NCBI RefSeq assembly: GCF_001428045.1
Contig: NZ_LMSD01000014.1
Coordinates: 1-64,000, forward strand
DNA: 64,000 nucleotides
Origin: Paenibacillus sp. Soil750
Lineage (GTDB): Bacteria > Bacillota > Bacilli > Paenibacillales > NBRC-103111
Reading direction: 5' to 3'
The position numbers and the translations under genes were made by a program. The notes below the pieces were generated by a model. The model saw nothing but the letters and a program-made list of their open reading frames with translations. It was not told the DNA's origin and did not search any database. Shown one piece after another: positions 44,295 through 53,619 of the stretch; position 1 is the first letter of the stretch; each line of letters opens with the position of its first letter.

Positions 44295-45419
44295 ATGTAC
44301 AGCGAAGAACAGAAGATGTATTTTTCCAAGAACCTCTTGGATTGGTACCAGACACATAAACGTGATTTACCTTGGCGAAGAAGTAAAAACCCTTATTATA
44401 TATGGATTTCCGAAGTGATGCTGCAGCAAACGCGCGTGGATACGGTGATTCCGTATTTCCATCGGTTTGTGGATCAATTTCCAACTGTCGAGGCATTAGC
44501 AACGGCTCCGGAAGAAAATGTACTCAAAGCATGGGAAGGCCTTGGCTATTATTCACGTGCGAGGAACCTTCAATCCGCTGTAAGAGAAGTTCACGAACGT
44601 TACGAGGGCATTGTCCCGCAAAATAAAGCCGATATCTCCGCGCTCAAAGGCGTCGGACCGTACACGTCAGGTGCGATCCTGAGCATCGCCTATAATAAGC
44701 CGGAGCCGGCTGTCGATGGCAATGTGATGCGCGTGCTTTCGCGCTATTTCCTCATCGAAGAAGATATTATGAAGCCGTCCACGCGGACGATTATGGAGAA
44801 GCTCGCGCGCGAGCTCATTTTGGAAGGGACCGCCAGCGACTTCAACCAAGCCCTGATGGAGCTGGGGGCTATGGTATGTACGCCGAGATCACCACACTGC
44901 TTGACGTGCCCTGTCATGGTACACTGTTCAGCGCGTGAAGCGGGCATGGAAGAAGCCCTGCCCATCAAAAAGAAAGCCAAACCGCCCCGTCCAGAGCTGC
45001 GAGCAGTGGCTTTCATCGAAGGTACAGGTGAGCATGCAGGCAAATGGTTGATCAGACAGCGCCCGCAAGAGGGCTTGCTAGCCCGCATGTGGGAGCTCCC
45101 ACATGTGGAATGGCCGTCGTCCGGATGGCAATCCGATGAGGACAATATGTCCGAGCTTCGTAAGGCACTTGCCGAGCAAGAGCAAATCGGTATTCAGCCC
45201 GATGCGTGGTTCATGGATACGGAGCATATTTTCAGCCATATTGTCTGGAAAATGAAGGTTTACCGCGCTAAGCTCGGCGACGCGAATCGCCCAAGTACGG
45301 GGGAGGAATGGATTCCATTCCATTACCGTTGGGTAGGGCCGGAGGATCTCCAAAATTATGCGTTCCCCAATGTGTTTGTCCGAATCATCAAAGAATGGCA
45401 GGACCGCAACGAAGACTAG
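44295..45419 (+). CDS. mutY: A/G-specific adenine glycosylase
   Basis: A 374-residue base-excision repair enzyme that removes adenine mispaired with 8-oxoguanine. Seen are the N-terminal LPWRRSKNPYYIWISEVMLQ, the helix-hairpin-helix LKGVGPYTSGAILSIAY with catalytic Asp in PAVDGNV, the 4Fe-4S cysteines in VCTPRSPHCLTCPVMVHC (spacing C-6-C-2-C-5-C) and the NUDIX-like C-terminal domain that recognises 8-oxoG. ATG at 44295 follows GAAGGAG; an upstream in-frame start at 44148 would run back into the divergent gene. Confidence 0.96.
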   Translation: MYSEEQKMYFSKNLLDWYQTHKRDLPWRRSKNPYYIWISEVMLQQTRVDTVIPYFHRFVDQFPTVEALATAPEENVLKAWEGLGYYSRARNLQSAVREVHERYEGIVPQNKADISALKGVGPYTSGAILSIAYNKPEPAVDGNVMRVLSRYFLIEEDIMKPSTRTIMEKLARELILEGTASDFNQALMELGAMVCTPRSPHCLTCPVMVHCSAREAGMEEALPIKKKAKPPRPELRAVAFIEGTGEHAGKWLIRQRPQEGLLARMWELPHVEWPSSGWQSDEDNMSELRKALAEQEQIGIQPDAWFMDTEHIFSHIVWKMKVYRAKLGDANRPSTGEEWIPFHYRWVGPEDLQNYAFPNVFVRIIKEWQDRNED

Positions 45420-45441
45420 CTGCAAGCAGCAGACTACAATC

Positions 45442-46125
45442 TTAACGAATTTCGGCCTGAATGGCCTCGATATTTTTTAACGTTATTAACTTCTTATCTA
45501 TGTGTATCAGCTCATCATCAAGCAATTCCTGCAGGACCTTTGTGACGGATTCCCTCACCGTACCAACTAAGTTGGCAAGCTGCTGATGAGTCAGCTTTAC
45601 ATCAATAAGTAGACCGTCTGGCGTAGAGATACCGTGCTGCTCAGACAGTCGAAGGATCGTTTTAATAATACGTGAACGCACGCCAAGGAACGTCAAATCA
45701 TAGATTTGATCATTGGCATGTCGTAATCGTTGCATCGTCGTTTCCAGGAGCTTTAGGCAAAGCCTAGGGCTCTTTTCCATGAACGAAGTGAATGCGGTTC
45801 GACTAAGCACATACATCGTGCTGGCTGCCATGGTCTCTGCTGTTGCTGAGCGGGTCATGCCATTACTGAGCAGTGACATTTCTCCGAAGAAGTCTCCATC
45901 ACGGAATAAAGCTAGTGTGACTTCTTTCGCCTCGTCCAGACGATATATTTTCACGACACCTGAATGGATTAAGTACAATTCCTCGCCAACTTCTCCTTCT
46001 TTAAAAAGGATAGTTCCCTTCATTATTTTCTTAACTGTAAAAAGTGGTGCAATCCCGACTAGATCTTCTTCCGTTAGCTCTTGAAAGAGTGGGATGTTAT
46101 GAAGCAATGGAACAATGGATTTCAA
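45442..46125 (-). CDS. Crp/Fnr-family transcription regulator
   Basis: A 227-residue regulator: cyclic-nucleotide-binding beta-roll (about 10-120, ILFKEGEVGEELYLIHSGVV, FFGEMSLLSNGMTRSATAET), dimerisation helix, and a Crp-type HTH domain (THQQLANLVGTVRESVTKVL). No cysteine cluster for an Fe-S centre, so an Fnr-type oxygen sensor is unlikely. Effector unknown. It is convergent with mutY, and the DUF805 gene starts about 150 bp beyond its 5' end on the other strand. Confidence 0.9.
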   Translation of the reverse strand: MKSIVPLLHNIPLFQELTEEDLVGIAPLFTVKKIMKGTILFKEGEVGEELYLIHSGVVKIYRLDEAKEVTLALFRDGDFFGEMSLLSNGMTRSATAETMAASTMYVLSRTAFTSFMEKSPRLCLKLLETTMQRLRHANDQIYDLTFLGVRSRIIKTILRLSEQHGISTPDGLLIDVKLTHQQLANLVGTVRESVTKVLQELLDDELIHIDKKLITLKNIEAIQAEIR

Positions 46126-46274
46126 GGAATTGCCACCTCATTTCCTCATTATGGTATTTACTTCATGGTACAACGAGGCTCCATGCACGTAAAGGAAAAT
46201 TGCTAACTGGCACTCGATGGCATGAGATTCCTCTTCCTGGAATATCAATGGGAGAAGAAAGGAGTCGATGCTCA

Positions 46275-46619
46275 ATGGAATGGTATGTCAAGGTGTTATC
46301 GAATTATGTAGGATTTTCAGGCAGAGCAAGACGGAAGGAATATTGGATGTTCGTTTTGTTCAATATTATTATTTCGATCGGGTTAGGTATCGTGGAGGCT
46401 ATTATCGGGTTGGATCAAGTCCTGTCGGGCCTATATTCGCTATTTATCCTTTTACCTTCTCTAGCTGTAGCCTTTCGTAGATTGCATGACACGGGTAAAA
46501 GTGGATGGTGGATACTGCTCGGCATTATTCCCTTGATTGGTTTCATCATTCTGCTCGTATTTTTCTGCCAAGATAGTGACGTCAACGATAATCAATATGG
46601 TCCCAATCCGAAAGGATAG
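46275..46619 (+). CDS. DUF805 membrane protein
   Basis: A 114-residue protein with four helices. The N-terminus (YVKVLSNYVGFSGRARRKEY) and FRRLHDTGKSGWWILLG motif define the DUF805 family, small inner-membrane proteins of unknown function. ATG at 46275 is chosen for AAAGGAG 11 nt upstream; longer frames upstream run into the divergent Crp/Fnr gene. A strong terminator follows. Confidence 0.9.
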   Translation: MEWYVKVLSNYVGFSGRARRKEYWMFVLFNIIISIGLGIVEAIIGLDQVLSGLYSLFILLPSLAVAFRRLHDTGKSGWWILLGIIPLIGFIILLVFFCQDSDVNDNQYGPNPKG

Positions 46620-46643
46620 CTAAGTGCGCACCGCCGTTTCCAA

Positions 46644-46676
46644 CAAAAAAAGCGACCCCTCAGGGTCGCTTTTTTA
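46644..46676. terminator. Bidirectional terminator
   Basis: AAAAAAGCGACCC pairs with GGGTCGCTTTTTT over a CTCA loop, with A and T runs on both sides. Lies between the convergent DUF805 and sodA genes. Confidence 0.93.
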
Positions 46677-46683
46677 AATCAAA

Positions 46684-47295
46684 TTATTTCGCTGCGTCGT
46701 AACGTTTGCCAACTTCGTTCCAGTTAACAACGTTCCAGAAAGCTGCGATGTAATCAGGACGTTTGTTTTGGTAGTTCAGGTAGTAAGCATGCTCCCAAAC
46801 ATCAAGACCAAGAACCGGCGTTTCGCCTTCCATGATCGGGCTGTCTTGGTTCGGCAAGCTGTACACTTTCAATTTACCAGCTTTGTCAACAGCTAGGAAA
46901 GCCCAGCCAGAGCCAAAACGTGTAGTTGCTGCTGCAGCGAAATCTGCTTTGAATTTATCAAAGCCGCCAAGCTCGCTGTCAATTGCTGCTGCTAGAGCGC
47001 CTGTAGGTGCGCCGCCAGCTTCTGGTCCGATTGTTTCCCAGAATAGGGAGTGGTTAGCATGTCCGCCACCATTGTTACGAACAGCAGTACGGATATCTTC
47101 AGGAAGGCTGTTAAGGTCAGCGATCAGGTCGTTAAGGGATTTGTCATGCAGAGCTGGGTGTTTGTCCAAAGCTGCATTCAGGTTTGTTACATAAGCGTTA
47201 TGGTGACGATCGTGATGAATCTCCATAGTTTTTGCATCGATGTGCGGCTCAAGAGCTTCGTTTGCGTACGGAAGAGCTGGTAGTTGATGTGCCAT
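46684..47295 (-). CDS. sodA: Superoxide dismutase, Mn/Fe family
   Basis: A 203-residue superoxide dismutase. Metal ligands lie in [13 protein letters not shown] (His), [13 protein letters not shown] (His) and [14 protein letters not shown] (Asp and His). The sequence pattern, in particular [10 protein letters not shown], is of the Mn type. It converts superoxide to hydrogen peroxide and oxygen in the cytoplasm. AGGAGG lies 8-10 nt before the ATG at 47295. Confidence 0.96.
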   Translation of the reverse strand: MAHQLPALPYANEALEPHIDAKTMEIHHDRHHNAYVTNLNAALDKHPALHDKSLNDLIADLNSLPEDIRTAVRNNGGGHANHSLFWETIGPEAGGAPTGALAAAIDSELGGFDKFKADFAAAATTRFGSGWAFLAVDKAGKLKVYSLPNQDSPIMEGETPVLGLDVWEHAYYLNYQNKRPDYIAAFWNVVNWNEVGKRYDAAK

Positions 47296-47334
47296 TGAAT
47301 AAATACCTCCTAAAAATTATGTAGTTTCAATTTC

Positions 47335-47363
47335 ATTATGAAGGAACACAGCTAATAAAGCAA
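47335..47363 (-). promoter_or_regulatory. Promoter of sodA
   Basis: On the minus strand TTGCTT (47363-47358), 17-bp spacer, CATAAT (47340-47335), about 40 bp before the sodA ATG. Confidence 0.6.
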
Positions 47364-47391
47364 CATTTGTGTTTACTAAGTCGGTAGTCCC

Positions 47392-47619
47392 TTAAATGCC
47401 GCGACGTTCCATTTCCCGTGTGATTTGATTATGCATGGCTGTATCTTGCTCATGAAGGTAGGGGGATAAGTCGCTCATCGTACGGTGGAGCTGGAGCAGT
47501 TCGATCTCCGTCCATTCTTCTGGTTTTTTCGTGCTCATAAATTGAAAATCTGGAATTTCACGAGGATACTCATGTGCAGTAAGTTCATGATCTAATTCTT
47601 TATCGGACATAGGTTTCAC
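47392..47619 (-). CDS. Hypothetical small acidic protein, 75 aa
   Basis: A 75-residue acidic protein with no signal peptide or membrane segment. I do not recognise it. The C-terminal half (IELLQLHRTMSDLSPYLHEQ) is probably helical. GAGGTGA precedes the ATG at 47619, so it is likely a true gene. It stands between sodA and the germination operon, on the same strand. Confidence 0.7.
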   Translation of the reverse strand: MKPMSDKELDHELTAHEYPREIPDFQFMSTKKPEEWTEIELLQLHRTMSDLSPYLHEQDTAMHNQITREMERRGI

Positions 47620-47681
47620 CTCTTTCTGAATCGGAATATCCTCCTATAAGATGGTGTTTTTTCACGCATCTCATACATGCT

Positions 47682-48806
47682 TTATAGGGTTTCACCCATA
47701 TTCTTTATTTTCGTCTTTACATGGATACGTACATCAGCTTCCGAAAACGCATGCCCCCACTCATCTTGTACGTGCTCCCAGGCCTTGAATTGATAGGCGC
47801 GCGCATAAAGGCCTAGACCGATGGGATCCACTTCATGCTCTTGCATTTTTTTTACTAGAGATTTCATCTGCGCTTCTAGCTGCTGATTGATCTCGGCTTC
47901 AAGCTTAGGCGCATCATTCCTCACATCGAAGGTGAAAGGTTTATCAGTCAATTGAATAGGTATGGAGCATTGGATATCAAAAACGAACTTATTCTCCTCG
48001 AAAGTGACTTTCAAGTCCCTTTTGATGCTCAACGCATAGAAGCTGAGTGCGCCTGTTACAAAGGGGGAGTCGCCTTTTTCTTCTGGAAGTTTGACGGTGA
48101 AGGATAGAGGGCCATTCTTCTCCTTTTGCAGCATTTGAAGAAGCTGGTTCTCTGTATTGCTAATGGCGTAGGCATACTTTCCTTTTTTACTCAAAAGCAT
48201 TGTGCCTGCTGCCACAACTTCCGTATCCTTACGGAGGTCAGTTAAGTAGGGCGTAATTCCTTTCTCATACATTTGCCGATGAAGGTCAAATAGTGTTGAG
48301 ACTTGTACCAAATTGCGCATATGGGCGGTATCTAGGAGCTTGGCAATATGCATGGACATTCTCCGTTTATCTGCAGGCGCAAAGTTCATAATCTCCTCGA
48401 CGGAGCCCTCAACGGCGATCACTCTGGCGGTTTCAGATGTTTTGGGGTCACGGTAGAAGACATCGAGCAGCTTAAACCAATCGTCATGAGCTAAGATGCG
48501 TTTGCTTATGAGCACATTTTGGATTTTACCTGCGCTAACAAGCGCTGAAGCGCGCGTGTCAAATTCGTTTCGGCTATCTCTTATGTTAATCGCAGTTACT
48601 TTGGTGACTTCATTTTTCTCTTTGGCTTCCTTGTTAAAGACGGGACTTGATGCATAGATGATGAGATTATTATCTTTATCTAAATCCAACCCGACCATGA
48701 GAACAAGCGTCACATTTTCTAAGGGCATTTGATCTTTACTGCTAGATATCAGAATGAAGAAAGCGAAAAGCGGAAATAAAATAAGGCTTGTTCGCATCGG
48801 CTTCAT
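47682..48806 (-). CDS. Ger(x)C-family germinant receptor subunit
   Basis: A 374-residue GerC-type subunit (VTLVLMVGLDLDKDNNLIIY, VSAGKIQNVLISKRILAHDD, LDVFYRDPKTSETARVIAVE). In the family an N-terminal lipobox cysteine anchors the protein to the spore inner membrane; here that place reads FFILISSSKDQM without cysteine, so lipidation appears lost, leaving only the hydrophobic segment. It is the last gene of the operon (order gerA, gerB, gerC-type) and its ATG overlaps the permease stop by 4 bp. Confidence 0.88.
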   Translation of the reverse strand: MKPMRTSLILFPLFAFFILISSSKDQMPLENVTLVLMVGLDLDKDNNLIIYASSPVFNKEAKEKNEVTKVTAINIRDSRNEFDTRASALVSAGKIQNVLISKRILAHDDWFKLLDVFYRDPKTSETARVIAVEGSVEEIMNFAPADKRRMSMHIAKLLDTAHMRNLVQVSTLFDLHRQMYEKGITPYLTDLRKDTEVVAAGTMLLSKKGKYAYAISNTENQLLQMLQKEKNGPLSFTVKLPEEKGDSPFVTGALSFYALSIKRDLKVTFEENKFVFDIQCSIPIQLTDKPFTFDVRNDAPKLEAEINQQLEAQMKSLVKKMQEHEVDPIGLGLYARAYQFKAWEHVQDEWGHAFSEADVRIHVKTKIKNMGETL

Positions 48807-49903
48807 GGGGAGGACCTCCTTAAGACTCGACGTATGCCCGTTAGAACGGCCCAGAAGAGCGGCGGTATAACAAAAGCGATCCCGATACCAATATTTTGAA
48901 CAATATCCCTTAAACGCACACTTTCATCCCAACCAGGCTTCCAAACCCATGTGATACCTACCATAACGGTAAGAATGAGGAGGATATGCAGTCTGGGCTG
49001 TCCTTTGAGTCCAAGCTGCTGTGTACATATAACTGCCGCATATAGCACAGGAACGAAGGTTCTTACGATAATCAGCAAGTAGATGGAGAGGATTAAAATA
49101 TCAAAGCGTTCCAGAAAACGAAACTCAATGATTTTAAATAAAGAGATGAGCGTATTATGGTACTGTGTAATCTCGTCTGGACTGAAATTGACAAAAGCAA
49201 GTAATGTAAACAGCATGTAAACAAAAAAAGTGACCGAATTCGCAATTATGATGCCGAGGGAAGCAGAGCTTTTTTTTTCTAAGTAGGGGTATAGAAAGAA
49301 GGCAATTTCAAACCCGACGAAAGATAGAATGTTGGTTCGTAGGGTTTGTAATATGGGTGTCCAGCCATGTTTCAGGATGGGAAGCAGATGAATCCATTGC
49401 GCATGTTTGAATAAATAGAGGGAAATTAAAACTAAGCCGCCGGAAAGGAAAAGGAGAATTTCAGAATAGCGGCCAATGATACGAAATCCACCCCTGGTAA
49501 TCATATAAGCAGGTAGGAGGAAAAGCAGCATGAGAACAGCAATATTCGTTTGCTGCATAATCCAATTCTGAACTAACAGGGCCATACGATTATAAATTAA
49601 ATACATATAGAGGAGGAAATAGCCGATAAACATCACCATTCCTACTTTTCCAACCCATTTGCCAAAGTAATGACTCAGTAAATCAATGATCGTGCCATTG
49701 GGGTGACACCTCATGATCTGAATGATAATCAGGCTGCTGACGATAGATATAAGCCACCCGATGATGAGAACAATCCATCCGTCAGTCCCGCAGCCTTTCG
49801 CAAGATCGCCAGGCAGAGGGATAAGGCCAACGCCTAATTGTACACTGTGAATGATCAAAATAAATTGAAACAGCGTAATCTGATTTCCTTTGCCTGGAAT
49901 CAT
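48803..49903 (-). CDS. GerB-family germinant receptor permease subunit
   Basis: A 366-residue protein with about ten helices, of the spore germination GerAB family (APC-like fold): NQITLFQFILIIHSVQLGVG at the N-terminus, then LAKGCGTDGWIVLIIGWLIS. In receptors of this kind the B subunit binds the germinant. The germinant cannot be read from sequence. It overlaps both neighbours by 4 bp. Confidence 0.9.
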   Translation of the reverse strand: MIPGKGNQITLFQFILIIHSVQLGVGLIPLPGDLAKGCGTDGWIVLIIGWLISIVSSLIIIQIMRCHPNGTIIDLLSHYFGKWVGKVGMVMFIGYFLLYMYLIYNRMALLVQNWIMQQTNIAVLMLLFLLPAYMITRGGFRIIGRYSEILLFLSGGLVLISLYLFKHAQWIHLLPILKHGWTPILQTLRTNILSFVGFEIAFFLYPYLEKKSSASLGIIIANSVTFFVYMLFTLLAFVNFSPDEITQYHNTLISLFKIIEFRFLERFDILILSIYLLIIVRTFVPVLYAAVICTQQLGLKGQPRLHILLILTVMVGITWVWKPGWDESVRLRDIVQNIGIGIAFVIPPLFWAVLTGIRRVLRRSSP

Positions 49904-51471
49904 GAAGAGTCATCTCCTTCCTTTTTCATCATGCCATATCGACGTTTTTGAAGCGTACGTACACTTTTGGGACGGTGGACCATTTTTTTAAGCGGCAGAC
50001 GGATGAAAACATCTTTCCAGTCCGCCATTCGAACTGGTGCAATGGGCGTGCTATACGCTTCTCCAAGTGATTTTAAACTAATGAGGTGAGCTAGTATGAC
50101 CATTGCGCCTGCCATAATCCCAATGATCCCGTATAGGGAGGCAATCGTCATCATCGGGAAGCGAATTAAACGAACGGAAGCAGCCATATCATAATTGGGG
50201 AGAATGAAAGAGGCAACCGCCGTGGAGGCAACAACGACGACCATGAGATTGCTCACGATGCCAGCTTCAACGGCTGCTTGTCCAATGACAATACCTCCTA
50301 CGATCCCAACGGTTTGACCAACCGGCGCAGGAAGACGGACGCCTGCCTCTCTTAACATTTCTAGCATAATCTCCATAATGAGTGCTTCAATGAAAGGCGG
50401 AAAGGGGACCGCCGATCGAAACTCCCCGATGGACAAAATCAAGTCCAAGGGAATCAGTTCATGATTATAGGAAACGCAGGCAATATAAAATGCGGGAAGA
50501 AACGCTGCGATAATACAAGCGAAGAAACGAAGCAGTCGAAAGAAGGTCGCTACGGGCCAACGCGTACTGTAGTCATCAATACCCTGGAAGAAGGCGGCTA
50601 GGCCAACTGGTGCAATTAATACACTCGATGATCGATCTACGACGACACAATAGCGTCCTTGCAACAGTTGGGATGCTGCCGTGTCCGGTCGTTCGGTTGT
50701 AATCATTTGTGGAAACAGGGAGAAGGGGTTATCTTCGATCAGCTCTGCAAGCTCACCAGTATTTATAATGCAGTCGATCTGCAAGCTGGAGATGCGACGC
50801 TCTAATTCAATGCGTATCTCAGGGAGCGCAATATCTTCTAAATACAAGATGGATACCTTACTTTTGGTCCTCTTCCCGACATAAAGTTCTTTAATCTTGA
50901 GCTCACGGCTGGGGATATATCGGCGAATTAAGGCAATATTTTGACTACCTGTTTCAATAAAACCTTGATGCGCGCCCTTCAGCGAGGCTTCAATTTGAGA
51001 ATCTTCAATGGCCCGTTGCGGCCAGCCTTGGGTTTCTAGGGAAAAAGCATGGGCTTGGCCATCGATGAAAAGAATACTGTAGCCTCGCAAAATTGAGGTT
51101 TCTACGGTTTCCCAAACTAAAAGGCTTTTGATTTCTCCTAAAGCGACAGGCAATTCATCGCTGTCATCGGTAGTCGTGTGAAACATGAGTTCGTGGAGGA
51201 CGTTATTGTTGATGGAGTTTTTATCCACTAGCCCATCTAGATAGGCAAGAGCTGCTGGAACTCCAGATTGTTTATTAGTAAACGTGCGAACGATCAAATC
51301 TGGCGTATCGCTGAAAATCGTAGCGAGTTGATTGATATTCTCCGATAGTTTTGCCGAAATTTTGACGATCTCGGAAGATGGCGGTTCCTGTTGATCTTTG
51401 GAGTTTTCTTCGACCATCCGATGTGCGACTTTAAATAAGCGGCGAATCAGTTCCATGTTCATCCATCCCAT
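49900..51471 (-). CDS. GerA-family germinant receptor subunit
   Basis: A 523-residue A subunit. The large soluble N-terminal region (1 to about 270) is followed by about five membrane helices and the family motifs FPPFIEALIMEIMLEMLREA, RLPAPVGQTVGIVGGIVIGQ and AAVEAGIVSNLMVVVVASTA, then a cytoplasmic tail. GerA-type receptors sit in the spore inner membrane and trigger release of ions and dipicolinate. The first gene of the three-gene operon; the start could be 51471 or a Met a few codons later. Confidence 0.92.
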   Translation of the reverse strand: MGWMNMELIRRLFKVAHRMVEENSKDQQEPPSSEIVKISAKLSENINQLATIFSDTPDLIVRTFTNKQSGVPAALAYLDGLVDKNSINNNVLHELMFHTTTDDSDELPVALGEIKSLLVWETVETSILRGYSILFIDGQAHAFSLETQGWPQRAIEDSQIEASLKGAHQGFIETGSQNIALIRRYIPSRELKIKELYVGKRTKSKVSILYLEDIALPEIRIELERRISSLQIDCIINTGELAELIEDNPFSLFPQMITTERPDTAASQLLQGRYCVVVDRSSSVLIAPVGLAAFFQGIDDYSTRWPVATFFRLLRFFACIIAAFLPAFYIACVSYNHELIPLDLILSIGEFRSAVPFPPFIEALIMEIMLEMLREAGVRLPAPVGQTVGIVGGIVIGQAAVEAGIVSNLMVVVVASTAVASFILPNYDMAASVRLIRFPMMTIASLYGIIGIMAGAMVILAHLISLKSLGEAYSTPIAPVRMADWKDVFIRLPLKKMVHRPKSVRTLQKRRYGMMKKEGDDSS

Positions 51472-51608
51472 AAATTCTCAATTTCAAGGTTCTGTCTTAC
51501 ATTGTTCCATGGCGCATCTACTTTTATGCGTCTTATAGGCTAGATCATAACGAATGACATAGAGGTAAAAAGAACTAGAATAATCAGCCGAAATGGAACC
51601 CTACTATT

Positions 51609-51636
51609 TGAAAACGCTTGCATTTAAGCGCTTTCA
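51609..51636. promoter_or_regulatory. Two abutting cre-like boxes
   Basis: TGAAAACGCTTGCA (51609-51622) and TTTAAGCGCTTTCA (51623-51636) each match the CcpA site TGWAANCGNTNWCA with one mismatch, and together form an imperfect inverted repeat. They lie 138 bp upstream of the GerA gene and 138 bp upstream of the acetyltransferase gene, so either could be the target. A LacI-type operator is the alternative. They sit in the 302-bp gap 51472-51773, in which I saw no other clear element. Confidence 0.45.
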
Positions 51637-51773
51637 AGAGATATATCGAAAAAAACAAAGTTTTTTGTGAATTTCACCACATTTTCAGCAGGATTTCGTG
51701 TTTTTTTGTCGTATTTACTTCTTTACCAGAAAATTAATCTCTACAAATTAATATGGAATTGGGAGAGAACCGT

Positions 51774-52205
51774 ATGCATGTTCGTTCATTTCAACTTGGT
51801 GATACCTCTTCGGTTAAAGAACTTCTAGAAGACGTTCTGTCGGAAACCTGCTATGAGGAGACGATTGAAGCCTTCGCTCGTCAGCTTTCGTGGGACACGG
51901 AGCTTGTTTTAATCGCTCAAGAAGAAGAGCAAGTCGTAGGCATGATTATCGGCACAATTGATAACAACAATGGCTACTACTATAGGATCGCAGTCGCAAC
52001 AGCATATCAACGTAAGGGTATCGGCAAAGCTTTGATCGAGGCAATGAAGCAGCGGTTTCTCGGGCGGAATGTTAAGAAAATTATGGTAACGGTAGATGTG
52101 CACAATGAAATGGTGCTGCCTGTGTATGAGTCTGCTGGTTACAGTTCAGATGACTTTTCCAGAGCTGCTCATCGACTTAGCATTGTGAAAAAAGTAAGCG
52201 TCTAG
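51774..52205 (+). CDS. GNAT-family N-acetyltransferase
   Basis: A 143-residue acetyltransferase with the acetyl-CoA loop RIAVATAYQRKGIGKALIEA (about 72-91, motif QRKGIG). The substrate is unknown; small size and single domain suggest an amine, antibiotic or protein N-terminus. ATG at 51774 is chosen since GGGAGAG lies 6 nt upstream; ATG at 51753 lacks a site. Single gene. Confidence 0.88.
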   Translation: MHVRSFQLGDTSSVKELLEDVLSETCYEETIEAFARQLSWDTELVLIAQEEEQVVGMIIGTIDNNNGYYYRIAVATAYQRKGIGKALIEAMKQRFLGRNVKKIMVTVDVHNEMVLPVYESAGYSSDDFSRAAHRLSIVKKVSV

Positions 52206-52252
52206 TCTTCACTTGTTACGGGTAGGGAAGTAAAATAAGTTTACTTATAGGG

Positions 52253-52298
52253 AGCATATCTGTGCCGCCATTGCAATTGGGGGTCAGATATGCTTTTC
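52253..52298 (+). terminator. Terminator-like hairpin
   Basis: AGCATATCTG pairs with CAGATATGCT over a 22-nt loop, followed by TTTTC. Weak, but well placed 48 bp after the acetyltransferase stop. Confidence 0.55.
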
Positions 52299-52348
52299 TA
52301 GTATAATAAGGTGACGTTTCGGCAGCAATTTACAGAGGAGCTTGGAAC

Positions 52349-52903
52349 ATGGATAATTTCACGCCGTATGTGATAAAAAGCTTCAAACACGACGGGCATC
52401 TCCATCGCATGTGGTTGACCAATTGGCGGGTTCCTTCAAGTATGCTCCACGAAGAGCATCAGAAACAGGGCATGCTTGTGTTCATTAATAGTCAGACTAA
52501 GATTCAAGAAGCGGATGGCAAGGAGTGGGTTAGCCGCATTCCAGGGGTTTCTTTTTTTATTCCGAAAATGTGGTTTAATATCGTTGCTCTCATGGAGGAG
52601 ACAGGGGTTCGCTATTACTGTAATGTGGCCTCTCCTTTATACGTGAATCAGCAAATTTTAACATATATTGATTATGATTTGGACGTTATCCGGTTGCCAG
52701 ATCGAACGGTACATATTGTGGATCAAGATGAATACGAGCGTCATAAGCTCGGCTACCATTACTCGTCCCTTGTCGAAACGAAGGTGAAAGAGGGGCTTGC
52801 AGCGCTGCTGTCGTTAGTGAATGAGGACAAGCCGCCTTTTCAGGATGACATGGTGATCTACTATTATGAGCAATGGGAAAAGTATAAGAGCGGAGGCGGT
52901 TGA
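52349..52903 (+). CDS. DUF402 / nucleotide phosphatase-like protein
   Basis: A 184-residue DUF402-domain protein related to the Ntdp nucleoside tri/diphosphatases: MWLTNWRVPSSMLHEEH, YYCNVASP, then YIDYDLDVIRLPDRTVHIVD with the acidic metal-binding cluster. Its stop is followed at once by the GTG of the signal peptidase gene, with the ribosome binding site (GCGGAGGCGG) inside its 3' end, so the pair is probably co-transcribed. Confidence 0.85.
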   Translation: MDNFTPYVIKSFKHDGHLHRMWLTNWRVPSSMLHEEHQKQGMLVFINSQTKIQEADGKEWVSRIPGVSFFIPKMWFNIVALMEETGVRYYCNVASPLYVNQQILTYIDYDLDVIRLPDRTVHIVDQDEYERHKLGYHYSSLVETKVKEGLAALLSLVNEDKPPFQDDMVIYYYEQWEKYKSGGG

Positions 52904-53503
52904 GTGAGCTTCTTCGTAGGGCGAGAAGATTCGAAAAGGCAAGTTTCTGCACAAGGGTATGTTCATGAATCGAAAAGCTTTACGCACGAGCTGTGGGATT
53001 GGACGAAATCCATTCTCGTAGCTCTTCTTGTTGTAATTATTGTTCATCAATTCGGTTTTAATTTGTCTACGGTGCGCGGTCACTCGATGGATCCGACGCT
53101 TCGAGAAGGCGAGTGGCTCTTCGTGAACAAAGCCATCACCTATTTAAAAGCACCGAGCCGTGGTGAAATCGTCATTCTCAAAGAGCCGGAGAAGCTTGCT
53201 CTACCTCAACACCCTTTATTGGTCAAAAGGGTTGTGGCTATCGCAGGCGATGAGGTACAGAGCCGCCAAGGGGCTCTCTATGTGAACGGCGATAAAGTCA
53301 CCGAGCCGTATGCGGATACGCCAATCGAAGATGGTGACTTCGGACCGACAGAGGTCGGACCGGGCCAGATCTTCGTAATGGGCGATAATCGGCATCTGGC
53401 AGCAAGTGCAGACAGCCGTATGTTCGGGGTCATACCGATCAGTCTCGTCCAAGGACGGGCTGACTTTGTGTTATGGCCGCTCGATATGGCGGGAAAGCTG
53501 TAA
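52904..53503 (+). CDS. lepB: Type I signal peptidase
   Basis: A 199-residue signal peptidase. After one N-terminal membrane helix (ILVALLVVIIVHQFGF) come catalytic Ser61 in VRGHSMDPTL and Lys108 in LVKRVVAIAGD, and box E FVMGDNRHLAASADSRMFG. It removes signal peptides of exported proteins on the outer membrane face. GTG start. Only a single membrane helix, typical of Gram-positive SipS-type enzymes. Confidence 0.95.
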   Translation: MSFFVGREDSKRQVSAQGYVHESKSFTHELWDWTKSILVALLVVIIVHQFGFNLSTVRGHSMDPTLREGEWLFVNKAITYLKAPSRGEIVILKEPEKLALPQHPLLVKRVVAIAGDEVQSRQGALYVNGDKVTEPYADTPIEDGDFGPTEVGPGQIFVMGDNRHLAASADSRMFGVIPISLVQGRADFVLWPLDMAGKL

Positions 53504-53619
53504 GAGCGTAGTGATAGCTACGTGAGCACTGGAAGTTCCGGCTGAATTCAATATTCGATGTCGAGTATGCTTCTTGGACTACTTCGTGATCAAAACTGGA
53601 CTTGAGAGAGGTGAGCAGA

